Positions 9,018 through 18,224 of a DNA stretch of 64,000 bases are shown here, in pieces. The notes beneath the pieces were generated by a model that did no database searches, was not told the DNA's origin, and saw nothing but the letters and a program-made list of their open reading frames with translations. Positions within the stretch are counted from its first letter, which is position 1; each line of letters starts with the position of its first letter. The stretch spans positions 24,835-88,834 of the forward strand of contig JAFUVB010000047.1 of NCBI GenBank assembly GCA_017471245.1, in the 5' to 3' direction. Both the position numbers and the translations under genes were made by a program. The DNA is from Prevotella sp. (GTDB lineage: Bacteria; Bacteroidota; Bacteroidia; Bacteroidales; Bacteroidaceae).

Positions 9018-9623
9018 TTATTCTTCTTTCAGGCTTTTGTTAATGCTGTCAATATAGTCTAACAACTCCTCGCGGCCGGTCTTCTTTTCGGCCGAGGTAA
9101 TGAAGTATACGGGCAGCTCCTCCCACGTGTCTTCCAGTTGTTCCATCCATTTCTCCGCATTTTGCTTTGCCTTTACGGGTCCCAGCTTGTCTGCTTTTGT
9201 GAACACGATGGAGAACGGAACATTGCTCGTTCCTAACCAGTCGATGAACTCGCGGTCAATTTTCTGCTGCTCATGCCGTATGTCAATAAGCACGAAAAGG
9301 TTCACCAACTGCATCCTTTGCAGGATATATGTGGATATCATCTGCTCAAGTTTTGCCCGTGTTGTCTTGGATTGCTTGGCGTAGCCGTAGCCGGGAAGGT
9401 CAACGATATACCATTGATTGTTCACAATGAAATGGTTGATGAGCAGCGTTTTTCCCGGTGTTGACGATGTCTTAGCCAGGTTTTTCCTGCCGCAAAGCAT
9501 ATTGATGAGGCTTGATTTTCCCACGTTGCTGCGCCCGATGAATGCATATTCAGCCTTGCTGTCCTTGGGACATTGTATCACGGTAGGGCTACTGATGACA
9601 AACTCTGCTTTATTGATTTCCAT
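9018..9623 (-). CDS. engB: Ribosome biogenesis GTPase EngB (YsxC/YihA)
   Basis: The start at 9623 gives the standard 201-residue EngB; an upstream in-frame extension crosses the promoter and is excluded. G1 [11 protein letters not shown]2 SSTPGKT, G3 DLPGYGYA and G4 TKADKL are all present, with [10 protein letters not shown] for G5. EngB is an essential GTPase in large-subunit assembly. It is transcribed away from recR from a shared intergenic region and leads into the ABC-F gene. Confidence 0.94.
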   Translation of the reverse strand: MEINKAEFVISSPTVIQCPKDSKAEYAFIGRSNVGKSSLINMLCGRKNLAKTSSTPGKTLLINHFIVNNQWYIVDLPGYGYAKQSKTTRAKLEQMISTYILQRMQLVNLFVLIDIRHEQQKIDREFIDWLGTSNVPFSIVFTKADKLGPVKAKQNAEKWMEQLEDTWEELPVYFITSAEKKTGREELLDYIDSINKSLKEE

Positions 9624-9646
9624 AATTATTTTATATTTTTTGACCG

Positions 9647-9654
9647 CAAAGATA
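9647..9654 (-). promoter_or_regulatory. -7 box of engB promoter
   Basis: The minus strand reads TATCTTTG, a match to TAnnTTTG, 23 bases before the chosen engB ATG. This is what excludes the longer upstream start. Confidence 0.7.
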
Positions 9655-9676
9655 ATGTTTTTATCCCAAAAACTCG

Positions 9677-9684
9677 TATCTTTG
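9677..9684 (+). promoter_or_regulatory. -7 box of recR promoter
   Basis: TATCTTTG lies 30 bases before the GTG at 9715 and is divergent from the engB promoter. It rules out the earlier in-frame ATG at 9655, which would precede the transcript. Confidence 0.7.
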
Positions 9685-9714
9685 CGCTTGAAATCGAAAA
9701 AAATAGGCAATAAA

Positions 9715-10344
9715 GTGAAATCTGTGGAACATATAGACGGGCAGTATCCGTCGCAATTGCTGGAAAAAGCCGTCGGCGAATTCTCTAAATTGCCTGGCAT
9801 AGGAAGGAAGACAGCACTCAGGTTGGTGCTTCATCTTCTGCGTCAGAGCAGTGAAGACGTGGAGATGTTTACGGATGCTGTGGGCAGGATGAAACAGGAA
9901 GTGAAGTATTGCAACGTCTGTCATAACATCAGCGATACCGAAACATGCCCTATATGCGCCGATCATCATCGTGATGCTTCCACCATTTGCGTCGTTGAAA
10001 ATATCCAAGATGTCATGGCAATCGAGAATACGCAGCAGTATCATGGTCTCTATCACGTGCTCGGAGGCATCATTTCGCCTATGGATGGCATCGGTCCGGC
10101 TGACATAGAAATACAGTCGTTGGTCGACAGAGTGGCTTCCGGAGAAGTGCATGAGGTGATCCTTGCCCTGAACAGCACGATGGAGGGTGACACAACCAAT
10201 TTCTACATATTCCGCAAGCTTGCTGATTTCGATGTGCGTATCACGGTGATCGCCAGGGGTATCTCAGTCGGCGGCGAACTGGAGTATACGGATGAGGTGA
10301 CATTAGGTAGGTCAATTATTAATAGAATCCCTTTCAATGGATAA
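9715..10344 (+). CDS. recR: Recombination protein RecR
   Basis: The product, about 209 residues, has a helix-hairpin-helix ([13 protein letters not shown]), a four-Cys zinc finger ([16 protein letters not shown]) and a Toprim domain ([15 protein letters not shown]). RecR works with RecO and RecF to load RecA at gaps. There is no ATG in the leader; GTG at 9715 or GTG at 9724 (giving [10 protein letters not shown]) are the likely starts. The 3' end overlaps the next gene by 8 bases, so they are probably translationally coupled. Confidence 0.92.
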   Translation: MKSVEHIDGQYPSQLLEKAVGEFSKLPGIGRKTALRLVLHLLRQSSEDVEMFTDAVGRMKQEVKYCNVCHNISDTETCPICADHHRDASTICVVENIQDVMAIENTQQYHGLYHVLGGIISPMDGIGPADIEIQSLVDRVASGEVHEVILALNSTMEGDTTNFYIFRKLADFDVRITVIARGISVGGELEYTDEVTLGRSIINRIPFNG

Positions 10345-10762
10345 GACAATCGCAAAACTCAAGACATTATTCTATTCGTTGATCATCATCGCTTTGGTGC
10401 TGGTGGTGGTCTACGAAACAGATTTAATACTGCCGGGAGCGCTCAGCAGCGACAGTAAAAGCTCATTTGTGCTGTCGGCAATCATGGAATTGTACACGGT
10501 GTGCATGATACCTCTGTCTTTGTATCTGTTCAGAATACCCAAGATTCACCAAGGTTTGCTCAGCTCACCAGCCAAGTCTCTGCTGTGCTACGGTCGTCTC
10601 CGGATGATCTTGTTGGGCGTTGGTCTCATCGCCAACACCTTATTATATTACCTTTGCATGAACGTGACATTCGGCTATTTGGCAATTATCTTCCTGTTGG
10701 TATTCCCGTTTGTTTATCCGAGCAAGGCAAGATGCCAGGCTGAAACATCTGAAGAAGAATGA
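10337..10762 (+). CDS. Four-helix integral membrane protein, unknown function
   Basis: The 141-residue protein has four predicted membrane segments (about 10-28, 47-65, 87-107, 110-127) and an acidic tail (TSEEE). It overlaps recR by 8 bases and the glycosyltransferase gene by 4 (ATGA), so it sits in a tightly coupled operon. No motif gives a function. Its position before a glycosyltransferase hints at an envelope role, which is inference only. Confidence 0.8.
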   Translation: MDKTIAKLKTLFYSLIIIALVLVVVYETDLILPGALSSDSKSSFVLSAIMELYTVCMIPLSLYLFRIPKIHQGLLSSPAKSLLCYGRLRMILLGVGLIANTLLYYLCMNVTFGYLAIIFLLVFPFVYPSKARCQAETSEEE

Positions 10763-11958
10763 AAAAACTTACGATAGTCATCGTCAACTATAACGTGAAA
10801 TACTATGTGGAGCAGTGCATCCGCAGTGTGAAACGGGCAACGGAGGGAATCGACGCTGAGGTATATGTCGTTGACAATCATTCTCACGATGGTTCCGTTG
10901 AGTATCTCCGGCCGCTGTTTCCCGATGTCACGTTCATAGAAAGCAATCACAATCTGGGTTTCTCGCGCGCTAACAACATCGCAATCAGCCAGTCGGAGAG
11001 CAAATATGTGCTGCTGCTCAATCCCGATACCATCGTTGGCGAAGATGCCATCCGCCATTCCGTTGACTTCATGGATGCCCATCCCGATGCGGGAGCAGTG
11101 GGCGTGAAGATGCTCTACGGCAATGGCATCAAGGCAAAAGAGAGCAGGCGGGGCGTGCCAACGCCGCTCACGTCGTTCTATAAGATGTGCGGTCTCTGCG
11201 CCCGCTACCCTCAGCATCCCAAATATGGCAAGTATTACATGGGATACCTGCCATGGGACAAGCCCAGCGAGATTGAAATCGTGAGCGGTGCCTGCCTTAT
11301 GGTGAGGCGGAATGCCATCGAAGAAATAGGTTTGATGGATGAAGACTATTTCATGTATGGCGAAGATATCGACCTTTCCTATCGTCTTCTGCAGAAAGGA
11401 TGGCACAATTGGTATCTGCCGGCTACCATTCTGCATTACAAAGGTGAGAGCACGGAGAAATCCTCGTTCCGTTACGTTCACGTCTTCTATGATGCCATGC
11501 TCATTTTCCTGCGCAAGCATTTCGGTTATCTTGGCTTCTGGATCACCATTCCCGTGAAGATTGCCATCTTCTTCAAGGCTTTCATCGAGATGATTTCCAT
11601 GTTCCTGAAGTTCATGCGCAAGTCGCTCGGATTCAATATCCTCAGAAAGAAAGACTATCCCGACTATGTGTTCATCGGCAAAAAGGAAAATCTCGCGAAG
11701 TGCGAACTGCTGGCAAGGAAGAAAGGAATCACCGTTCAGTATGTGGAAGGCGACTCGCTGACATGCCCCGACGGCCATTTGCAGTTTCCGAGGATGATGT
11801 CGGCGCGCAAGCTCACCTATATTATATATGACACCACGGCCTATTCCATGCAGCAGATATTCGCTGTCATGGAAAAGAGTGCCAACCATTTGATACAGTT
11901 AGGAACGTTTTATCCCGACAGAAACATCATCATTACAGACCAGGAGATACTCACATGA
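10759..11958 (+). CDS. Glycosyltransferase family 2, WbbL-like
   Basis: The 399-residue protein begins with the GT2 fold: TIVIVNYNV, YVVDNHSHDGS, NLGFSRANN and the metal-binding region LLLNPDT. It continues with GACLMVRRNAIEEIGLMDE and the conserved EDIDLSYR. This pattern matches rhamnosyltransferase-like enzymes of polysaccharide synthesis. A hydrophobic segment near residues 255-275 suggests membrane association. It overlaps its neighbours by 4 bases on both sides. The acceptor and sugar cannot be told. Confidence 0.88.
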   Translation: MKKLTIVIVNYNVKYYVEQCIRSVKRATEGIDAEVYVVDNHSHDGSVEYLRPLFPDVTFIESNHNLGFSRANNIAISQSESKYVLLLNPDTIVGEDAIRHSVDFMDAHPDAGAVGVKMLYGNGIKAKESRRGVPTPLTSFYKMCGLCARYPQHPKYGKYYMGYLPWDKPSEIEIVSGACLMVRRNAIEEIGLMDEDYFMYGEDIDLSYRLLQKGWHNWYLPATILHYKGESTEKSSFRYVHVFYDAMLIFLRKHFGYLGFWITIPVKIAIFFKAFIEMISMFLKFMRKSLGFNILRKKDYPDYVFIGKKENLAKCELLARKKGITVQYVEGDSLTCPDGHLQFPRMMSARKLTYIIYDTTAYSMQQIFAVMEKSANHLIQLGTFYPDRNIIITDQEILT

Positions 11959-12458
11959 ACAACACTCTGACACTCCGCGCCTTGGAGCCCGACGATTTGG
12001 AGGTGCTCTACGGCATAGAAAACGACAGCGACCTGTGGGATGTGGGTACCACCAATGTGCCTTATTCCAAATCATCGCTCCGCAATTTCATCCTCAACAC
12101 CACCAACGACATCTATGCCGACAAGCAGTTGCGCATGATGATATGCGCCGGGGAAGAAGTGGTGGGAATAGTAGACTTGATGGATTTCGACCCCAAGAAC
12201 AGCAGGGCAGAGGTGGGAATAGTGATCATGAAGCCCTTCCGCAGGCGCGGCTACGCCCTGAAAGCACTGGCGCTCATAGCAAAGTATGCCTCCGAAGTGA
12301 TCCATCTGCACCAGTTGTATGCCTTCGTCGATGCCGACAACGTATCGTCGCTTCGACTGTTTCATCAGGCAGGATACCGCGACGAGTCACTTCTGAAAGG
12401 CTGGCTTTATGATGGATGCCGTTACCATGATGCTCTGTTGTTACAATTTTTTTTGTAA
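11955..12458 (+). CDS. GNAT-family N-acetyltransferase (RimJ/RimL-like)
   Basis: The 167-residue protein has the GNAT pattern: LTLRALEPDDLEVLYGIEND at the start, EVGIVIMKPFRRRGYALKAL as the acetyl-CoA-binding loop (motif A, R-R-x-G-Y/A), and NVSSLRLFHQAGY as motif B. Relatives acetylate protein N-termini, amino sugars or small amines; the substrate is unknown. It starts inside the stop codon of the glycosyltransferase (ATGA) and ends the operon before the tRNA genes. Confidence 0.87.
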   Translation: MNNTLTLRALEPDDLEVLYGIENDSDLWDVGTTNVPYSKSSLRNFILNTTNDIYADKQLRMMICAGEEVVGIVDLMDFDPKNSRAEVGIVIMKPFRRRGYALKALALIAKYASEVIHLHQLYAFVDADNVSSLRLFHQAGYRDESLLKGWLYDGCRYHDALLLQFFL

Positions 12459-12497
12459 AAAAACAGAATATCTCTTGGTGGAAAAGAAAAAAATAAC

Positions 12498-12505
12498 TAC
12501 CTTTG
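12498..12505 (+). promoter_or_regulatory. -7 box of the tRNA-Asp pair
   Basis: TACCTTTG lies 29 bases before the first tRNA, matching TAnnTTTG. Confidence 0.65.
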
Positions 12506-12534
12506 CAACCGCAAAAAGGAAAATGACCATTTAA

Positions 12535-12609
12535 GGTGCGTTAGTTCAGCCTGGTTAGAATGCCTGCCTGTCACGCAGGAGGTCACGGGTTCGAGTCCCG
12601 TACGCACCG
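12535..12609 (+). tRNA. tRNA-Asp (GTC), copy 1
   Basis: A full cloverleaf can be drawn. Acceptor GGTGCGT pairs with ACGCACC, the anticodon stem is CCTGC/GCAGG around CTGTCAC, the anticodon is GTC, and the T arm is GGGTTCGAGTCCC. The 3' CCA is not encoded. Confidence 0.95.
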
Positions 12610-12635
12610 CAAAATGAAGCTTTCCTGATGCAAAA

Positions 12636-12710
12636 GGTGCGTTAGTTCAGCCTGGTTAGAATGCCTGCCTGTCACGCAGGAGGTCACGGGTTCGAGTCCC
12701 GTACGCACCG
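12636..12710 (+). tRNA. tRNA-Asp (GTC), copy 2
   Basis: This is an identical copy of the preceding tRNA, separated from it by 26 bases and probably on the same transcript. The anticodon is GTC. Confidence 0.95.
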
Positions 12711-12714
12711 CAGA

Positions 12715-12741
12715 AGAGCCTTTTTCGAGGCTCTTTTTTTG
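12715..12741 (+). terminator. Terminator after the tRNA-Asp pair
   Basis: AGAGCC (12715-12720) pairs with GGCTCT (12729-12734), followed by a run of seven T. Confidence 0.85.
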
Positions 12742-12810
12742 TTTTGTGTTTTTGAACAGGCAATCGGGACTCAGTCGATAATCAGTGGCTCTGCTCCATC
12801 AAGTCCTTAC

Positions 12811-13449
12811 TTATTGTTCCTTATTCATTTTCTTCTTTTTGGAAACATTTCTGAGAAGAAAATAAACTATTGCTATGCAGACCACGGCGATGATGAAATA
12901 CTTGATGTAGTCGCCATATTCCATGATCTTATCGTTCAATTGGTCTTCACCCACGATGCTATGCAGATACCATCCCAACGCTGCCAGTATGCAGTTCCAT
13001 ACGCCTGCGCCGAGCGTGGTATAGAGCAGGAACTTGCCATAGTTCATCTTTGCCAGACCGGCAGGGATGGAAATCAGGTGGCGTATGCCGGGTATCAGTC
13101 TTCCGGTGATGGTAGCCACCATGCCGTGGTCGTAGAAATACTTCTCGCTCTTCTCCACTTTCTGCTGGTTCAGCAGGCACAGATGACCGAGCTTGCTGTT
13201 GGCAAAGCGGTAGACAACCGGTCTTCCCACGAAATAGGAAACCACATAATTGATGGTCGCCCCCAAGTCGGCACCCAGTGTGGAGAACAGAATCACTAAC
13301 CAGATGTTGATGTTTCCCGCTGCTGCATGATAGGCGGCGGGGCTCACCACCAGTTCCGACGGCACTGGAATCACGGTGCTTTCCAACATCATCAGGAAGA
13401 ATATGGTGGGGTAGTTGAGGTTTCCCAATAAAGATGATATCCAATTCAT
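12811..13449 (-). CDS. DedA-family membrane protein
   Basis: The 212-residue protein has several membrane helices and the DedA/SNARE-associated motifs: the N-terminal ESTVIPVPSE and the central ITGRLIPGIRHLISIPAG with its G-R and R residues. DedA proteins flip polyprenyl-phosphate or phospholipid across the inner membrane in characterised cases. The tail is strongly basic (SKKKKMNK). The start codon overlaps the stop of the upstream TPR gene by 4 bases, so the two are translationally coupled. Confidence 0.88.
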   Translation of the reverse strand: MNWISSLLGNLNYPTIFFLMMLESTVIPVPSELVVSPAAYHAAAGNINIWLVILFSTLGADLGATINYVVSYFVGRPVVYRFANSKLGHLCLLNQQKVEKSEKYFYDHGMVATITGRLIPGIRHLISIPAGLAKMNYGKFLLYTTLGAGVWNCILAALGWYLHSIVGEDQLNDKIMEYGDYIKYFIIAVVCIAIVYFLLRNVSKKKKMNKEQ

Positions 13450-14864
13450 AACATGCTGTAGTTGCTTATTGCATATTGATAGTAATCCGACGGATCCATG
13501 CCTTCAGGAAACATGTATCCGAGTATGAGTTTTGCCTCGCGCGCATCTTGCTCCACGGCTTTCTGAAGGTATTCGTAGAACCTGTCCATGTTATTGCCAA
13601 GGAACTGGCACACTGCCATATACGAGTAGCCTTTGTTCCAGTTAGTGTTCTTATACAGGATGTCGAGCATCTCGCCTGCCATGTGTACGTATCCGGCTTC
13701 GTAGGCGGCGACGGCGATACGATAGAAAATATCGGGTGCCGAGTTGCTTTCGCGGATAGCATTGTTGAAGCACAGCTGCGCTTCTTCTGTCTGGTCGTGT
13801 TCCAGATAGAACTGTCCTTTCAGCACCAACAGTTCAGCATGGTTGCCATTCAGTTGTGCAGCCTTGTCTAAAGATGCCAAAGCACCTTCCAGGTCGCCAG
13901 TCTTGTCTTTGGCAAATGCTATTTCCTGACAGATGTCGGGCAGGTTGTTTGAGTAGGGTGGTGCTATTTTCTCCGCCCGCAGCAGGTGTTCCAGTGCCTC
14001 TTCGTTGCGATCCAGATTGATCAGGCAGATGCCGCAGAACAGTTCTCCGTATTCATCGTCGGGCCGAAGCTTGTTGTAGCGCTCGTAGTAGGAGAGTGCC
14101 TCCGCGTAATTCCCCAGGCTGTATAGCCCGTTGGCTATGTTCAGCGTGGCTTCATCGTTGTCGGGATTCAGCGCAATGGAGTATTCACTGCTCGAAATGG
14201 ATTCATTGAACTTATGTTGGTTATACTGTGTGGCGGCGAGACAGTCCCAATAGTCGGACGAAAAGGCATCTATGTCGATCAGTTTGTTGAACACTTTCTC
14301 GCTTTCCTCGTTTCTTCCCAGTCCTTCGAGCGTTCTTCCGAGCAGCAGAAGATACTCTTCGTCGTCTCTTTCGTCAATCTTCTGCAGCCATTTCCATGAC
14401 GTTTCGTATTGTTCGTAGTCGGTAAACAGCGATGCCACGTCGAGAGTGCTTTCCTCAAGCTCATCTTCATCGATGTCTTCAAACACTTTCTCCAGATAGC
14501 TGTCGGCTTTTTCGGTCTGCTTTTCGGCAATGAATATCTCTGCCATGAGGTAGTGATACTCCATGTTTCCCTTGTCTTCTATCTGGTTGGCATAGAATCT
14601 TGCCTCCTGCGGGTTGTGGTTGTGCACCAGTGCAAACCTTGCCCTGAGAGCCAGCGGATAGATTTCGCCGGGATAGATGTCGAGTGCTGCATCGATAGCC
14701 CTGAGGGCTTGCTCTGTCAGGTTGTTGTTGTCGTAATACTCGGCAATGTCTGCATAGTCTTCAGAGCTGATGATGCATGGCACGTTTCGTTTCTCGCAAT
14801 CCTCATATTCCTTGAGTATTGCGAGAAACTCATCGCTTTTATAATAGTCGTACTTTCCTTTCAA
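13446..14864 (-). CDS. TPR-repeat protein
   Basis: The 472-residue, acidic protein consists almost wholly of tetratricopeptide-like helical pairs. Good repeats include EEYLLLLGRTLEGLGRNEES, ATLNIANGLYSLGNYAEALS and YGELFCGICLINLDRNEEAL. It has no signal peptide or membrane segment, so it is probably a cytoplasmic scaffold. It lies between glnS (18 bases upstream) and dedA (4-base overlap) in one minus-strand operon. The binding partner is unknown. Confidence 0.85.
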   Translation of the reverse strand: MKGKYDYYKSDEFLAILKEYEDCEKRNVPCIISSEDYADIAEYYDNNNLTEQALRAIDAALDIYPGEIYPLALRARFALVHNHNPQEARFYANQIEDKGNMEYHYLMAEIFIAEKQTEKADSYLEKVFEDIDEDELEESTLDVASLFTDYEQYETSWKWLQKIDERDDEEYLLLLGRTLEGLGRNEESEKVFNKLIDIDAFSSDYWDCLAATQYNQHKFNESISSSEYSIALNPDNDEATLNIANGLYSLGNYAEALSYYERYNKLRPDDEYGELFCGICLINLDRNEEALEHLLRAEKIAPPYSNNLPDICQEIAFAKDKTGDLEGALASLDKAAQLNGNHAELLVLKGQFYLEHDQTEEAQLCFNNAIRESNSAPDIFYRIAVAAYEAGYVHMAGEMLDILYKNTNWNKGYSYMAVCQFLGNNMDRFYEYLQKAVEQDAREAKLILGYMFPEGMDPSDYYQYAISNYSML

Positions 14865-14882
14865 CGGTACAGAAAACGTGTT

Positions 14883-16595
14883 TTATCCTTTAACTTGTTG
14901 CTTTGCCCATGTGTCTTTCAAGCCCACAGTCTTGTTGAATACCAACTGACTGTCGTTGCTGTCGAGGTCTGCCATGAAGTAGCCGATGCGCTGGAACTGC
15001 AGGTATTCGCCGGGTTTGCGCTGTGCGGCATATTCTTCCACATAGCAGTTGTTGATAACCTGCAGCGAGTCGGGGTTCAGAAGGTCACGGAAATCACCCT
15101 CTTCGGCCGATGGATTCTCCACATTGAAGAGCCGGTCGTAGACTCTCACCTGTGCTTTCTTGCAGTGATCGGCGCTCACCCAGTGCAAAGTACCCTTCAC
15201 TTTGCGGTTTGATCCGCTCATTCCGCTTCTGCTTTCGGGGTCGTATTCTGCCTGAATCTCGATGATGTTGCCGTTTTCGTCTTTCGTGCACCCCGTGCAT
15301 GTAACGATATATGCATTCTTCAGTCTTACTTCCTTGCCTGGAGTCATGCGGAAGAACTTCTTCGGCGCATCCTCCATGAAGTCTTCCCGCTCAATCCAGA
15401 GGTTGCGGCTGAAGGTGATTTCGTGAGTTCCGTCGCTCTCGTTTTCGGGGTTGTTCACGGCAATCATATTCTCGGTCTTTCCTTCCGGATAGTTGGTGAT
15501 CACCAGTTTCACCGGATTCAGCACGGCACTCACGCGTGTGGAGCGCGCATTCAGGTCTTCGCGCACGGCTGCTTCCAGCAATGCCACGTCGTTCAAGGCA
15601 TCGAATTTCGTATAGCCGATGCTGTCGATGAACTTGCGGATGCTCTCTGGCGAATAGCCTCTGCGGCGCATTCCGCACAGCGTAGGCATGCGCGGATCGT
15701 CCCAACCTGCCACGAGGTGCTCGTCGACGAGTGCTTTCAGCTTGCGTTTGCTCATCACCGTGTACGTCATATTCAGACGGTTGAACTCAATTTGTCGTGG
15801 GCGGTATTCCTTTTGCTGCTGCATTTCCTGCAGTTCGTCGATGAAATGGTCGTAGAGAGGACGGTGGGGAACGAACTCCAGCGTACAGATGGAGTGGGTG
15901 ACACCCTCAAAATAGTCGCTCTGTCCGTGTGCGAAGTCATACATCGGGTATGCATGCCATGTGGTTCCGGTGCGGTGATGGGGTGTATGAATGATGCGAT
16001 AGATGATCGGATCGCGGAAATGCATGTTCGGATTAGCCATGTCGAGCTTGGCGCGCAGTACCATTGAACCCTCCACTGCCTCTGGTGTGTTCATCTTCTT
16101 GAACAGTTCCAGATTCTCTTCAATGGGGCGGTCGCGGTATGGCGACGGTGTTCCGGGCTGTGTGGGCGTGCCTTTCTGCTCGGCAATCTGCTCGCTCGTC
16201 TGCTCGTCGATGTAAGCTTTTCCCTGCTTGATCATCCAGATGGCGAAGTCCCACAGCTGCTGGAAGTAGTCGGAAGCGTAGTATACGTTTCCCCATTCGA
16301 ATCCGAGCCACTTGATATCGTTCAGTATCGAGTCGACATATTCAGTGTCTTCCTTGCTGGGATTGGTGTCGTCGAATCGCAGGTTGCACACGCCGTTGTA
16401 GTTTTCCGCCACACCGAAGTCCATGCAGATGGCTTTGGCGTGGCCGATGTGCAGGTATCCGTTTGGCTCTGGCGGGAATCGGGTCTGTATTCTCCCGTTG
16501 TTTTTTCCTTCTTCCAGGTCTTTTTCAACCAGTTGCTCAACGAAACTCAGGCTTTTCTTCTCTTCGCCTTTATTCTCATTTATAATCTCTGTCAT
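14883..16595 (-). CDS. glnS: Glutaminyl-tRNA synthetase
   Basis: The 570-residue class I synthetase has PPEPNGYLHIGHAK (HIGH motif at 49-52) and VMSKRKL as the KMSKS loop. It also has the GlnRS/GluRS-type DDTNPSKED and LRFD, and a C-terminal anticodon-binding beta-barrel region (about 350-560). GlnRS charges tRNA-Gln directly. The length and the R/H-rich catalytic core are normal. It is the first gene of the minus-strand unit glnS-TPR-dedA. Confidence 0.94.
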   Translation of the reverse strand: MTEIINENKGEEKKSLSFVEQLVEKDLEEGKNNGRIQTRFPPEPNGYLHIGHAKAICMDFGVAENYNGVCNLRFDDTNPSKEDTEYVDSILNDIKWLGFEWGNVYYASDYFQQLWDFAIWMIKQGKAYIDEQTSEQIAEQKGTPTQPGTPSPYRDRPIEENLELFKKMNTPEAVEGSMVLRAKLDMANPNMHFRDPIIYRIIHTPHHRTGTTWHAYPMYDFAHGQSDYFEGVTHSICTLEFVPHRPLYDHFIDELQEMQQQKEYRPRQIEFNRLNMTYTVMSKRKLKALVDEHLVAGWDDPRMPTLCGMRRRGYSPESIRKFIDSIGYTKFDALNDVALLEAAVREDLNARSTRVSAVLNPVKLVITNYPEGKTENMIAVNNPENESDGTHEITFSRNLWIEREDFMEDAPKKFFRMTPGKEVRLKNAYIVTCTGCTKDENGNIIEIQAEYDPESRSGMSGSNRKVKGTLHWVSADHCKKAQVRVYDRLFNVENPSAEEGDFRDLLNPDSLQVINNCYVEEYAAQRKPGEYLQFQRIGYFMADLDSNDSQLVFNKTVGLKDTWAKQQVKG

Positions 16596-16621
16596 AGCTA
16601 TACATTATTATTAAGACGGTG

Positions 16622-16629
16622 CAAAAGTA
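16622..16629 (-). promoter_or_regulatory. -7 box of glnS promoter
   Basis: The minus strand reads TACTTTTG, 26 bases upstream of the glnS ATG. Confidence 0.65.
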
Positions 16630-16695
16630 CATAAAAAAATTGAGAATACTATGTATGATGCATAAAAACCTTGTGTTTTTTGCGGCAAAAAGGCA

Positions 16696-16733
16696 AGAAA
16701 AAGGAGGATTGGCAGCAAAGCCCATCCTCCTTT
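16696..16733 (-). terminator. Terminator of the C4-dicarboxylate carrier genes
   Basis: AAAGGAGGAT (16700-16709) and its complement (16724-16733) form a 10 bp stem, with a T-rich run on the minus-strand 3' side. It lies just beyond the stop codon of the second carrier gene. Confidence 0.75.
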
Positions 16734-16757
16734 GGCGGTTAGTTTGTTGCTGAAAAA

Positions 16758-18200
16758 TCAGAAGAACATGCTCGCCAGTGCGTAGCAAACCACTGTGGAT
16801 ACGATCACGCTGATCAGTCCGGGAACCATGAATGAATGGTTGAACACGTATTTTCCGATCTTCGTCGTTCCCGTTCTGTCCATGTTCACCGTAGCGATGT
16901 CGGTTGGATAGTTGGGGATGAAGAAATAGCCGTAGGCACATGGCAGCACGCCCAAGAGCACCCAACCGGGAATGCCGAGTGCGTAGGCAACGGGCAATAG
17001 CGACACGATGACGGCTCCCTGCGAATTGATGAGCACTGAGAAGATGAAGAACATCAGGGCTATGGTCCACTTGTAGTTCTCCACCATCGAGCCGAGCAGC
17101 ATGCGCACATCATCCATGTGGGCGTTGAAGAAGGTGTTCGAGAGCCAGGCAATGCCGTAGATGGCAACCACGGCTACCATTCCCGACTGCCAAACATTAT
17201 CGGCAACGGCATTCTTGGGCTTGGCACCGCATACGATAATCATCAGTGCTGCTGCCGAAATGAGTATGATCTGGATCACAAGATACATCTTGATGGTGAC
17301 CATCGACTTGACGGTGACACCCGGCATCACAATGCCTGCTGCTGCCAAGCTGGCAGGCGACACGGTCTTACCTGTGGGCAGCACCACATCCTTGGCACCT
17401 TCCACGGCAATCACCTGCTCATAGGAGGGCAGAATCTGCTGTGCGAATGCCAGGATAACGATGATGGCAACGGCGGCAAGGAAGATGTAGACGGCATATT
17501 TCGCCTTTTTGTCGATCTGCTTGTTGAGCACGGTGTGCGTGTTACCATAGATAAACTCGCGCTGCACGGGATCGGAGATGCGTGCAAGGAACTCCGGGTC
17601 CTTGTCTAAATCAAGACCGCGGCGGCTGCTCCATGCTGCTGCAACCATGATACCCACCAGACAGCTGGGTATTGTTACGGCAACGATCTGCGGAATGGAT
17701 ATCTGGAACCCGTTGATGGCCGAGATGGTGGAGAATGCAACCACGGCAGCCGAGATGGGCGAGCAGATGATGGCAATCATTGAAGCCACACTTGCCACGG
17801 CGCAGGGGCGCTCCGGGCGGATGCCTTTCTTGATCGCCACATCGGTGATAATGGGCATGAGTGTATACATCACATGACCTGTTCCCACGAGAATGGTCAG
17901 GAAGAAGGTTGACAGCGGTGCCAGGTAAGTGATATACTGTGGGTGGCGGCGCAGCATTTTCTCTGCTATCTGGATCATCCAATCCATTCCGCCAGAGGCT
18001 TGAAGTATACCTGCGCAGGTAACGGCTGCCACGATGATGTAGATAACGTCGGTGGGAGGTGTGCCGGGGCGCAGGCCATGGTCGAACACCAGTATGGCAA
18101 GACCCAGTCCGGCGATGGCTCCGAGAGCCAGACTTCCGTATTTGGAGCCCAGATAGAGCGCCAGCAGGACAATCAGTAATTCTATAATAGTGATAAGCAT
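16758..18200 (-). CDS. Anaerobic C4-dicarboxylate transporter (Dcu family), second copy
   Basis: The 480-residue protein has 10-12 hydrophobic segments and matches DcuA/DcuB carriers: LLALYLGSKYGSLALGAIAG, ASGGMDWMIQIAEKMLR, GTGHVMYTLMPII, RPERPCAVASVASMIAI, and FIPNYPTDIATVNMDRTGTTKIGKYV near the end. These proteins exchange fumarate, aspartate or malate for succinate across the inner membrane, fitting succinate-producing Bacteroidales. It lies 24 bases downstream of a close paralogue in the same orientation. Confidence 0.92.
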   Translation of the reverse strand: MLITIIELLIVLLALYLGSKYGSLALGAIAGLGLAILVFDHGLRPGTPPTDVIYIIVAAVTCAGILQASGGMDWMIQIAEKMLRRHPQYITYLAPLSTFFLTILVGTGHVMYTLMPIITDVAIKKGIRPERPCAVASVASMIAIICSPISAAVVAFSTISAINGFQISIPQIVAVTIPSCLVGIMVAAAWSSRRGLDLDKDPEFLARISDPVQREFIYGNTHTVLNKQIDKKAKYAVYIFLAAVAIIVILAFAQQILPSYEQVIAVEGAKDVVLPTGKTVSPASLAAAGIVMPGVTVKSMVTIKMYLVIQIILISAAALMIIVCGAKPKNAVADNVWQSGMVAVVAIYGIAWLSNTFFNAHMDDVRMLLGSMVENYKWTIALMFFIFSVLINSQGAVIVSLLPVAYALGIPGWVLLGVLPCAYGYFFIPNYPTDIATVNMDRTGTTKIGKYVFNHSFMVPGLISVIVSTVVCYALASMFF

Positions 18201-18224
18201 TGTATTCTTCTGTTTAAAGGATTA

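Noticed and set aside
10714-11889. 391-codon antisense frame opposite the glycosyltransferase
   Set aside because: It overlaps a clear GT2 gene and has no family motifs.
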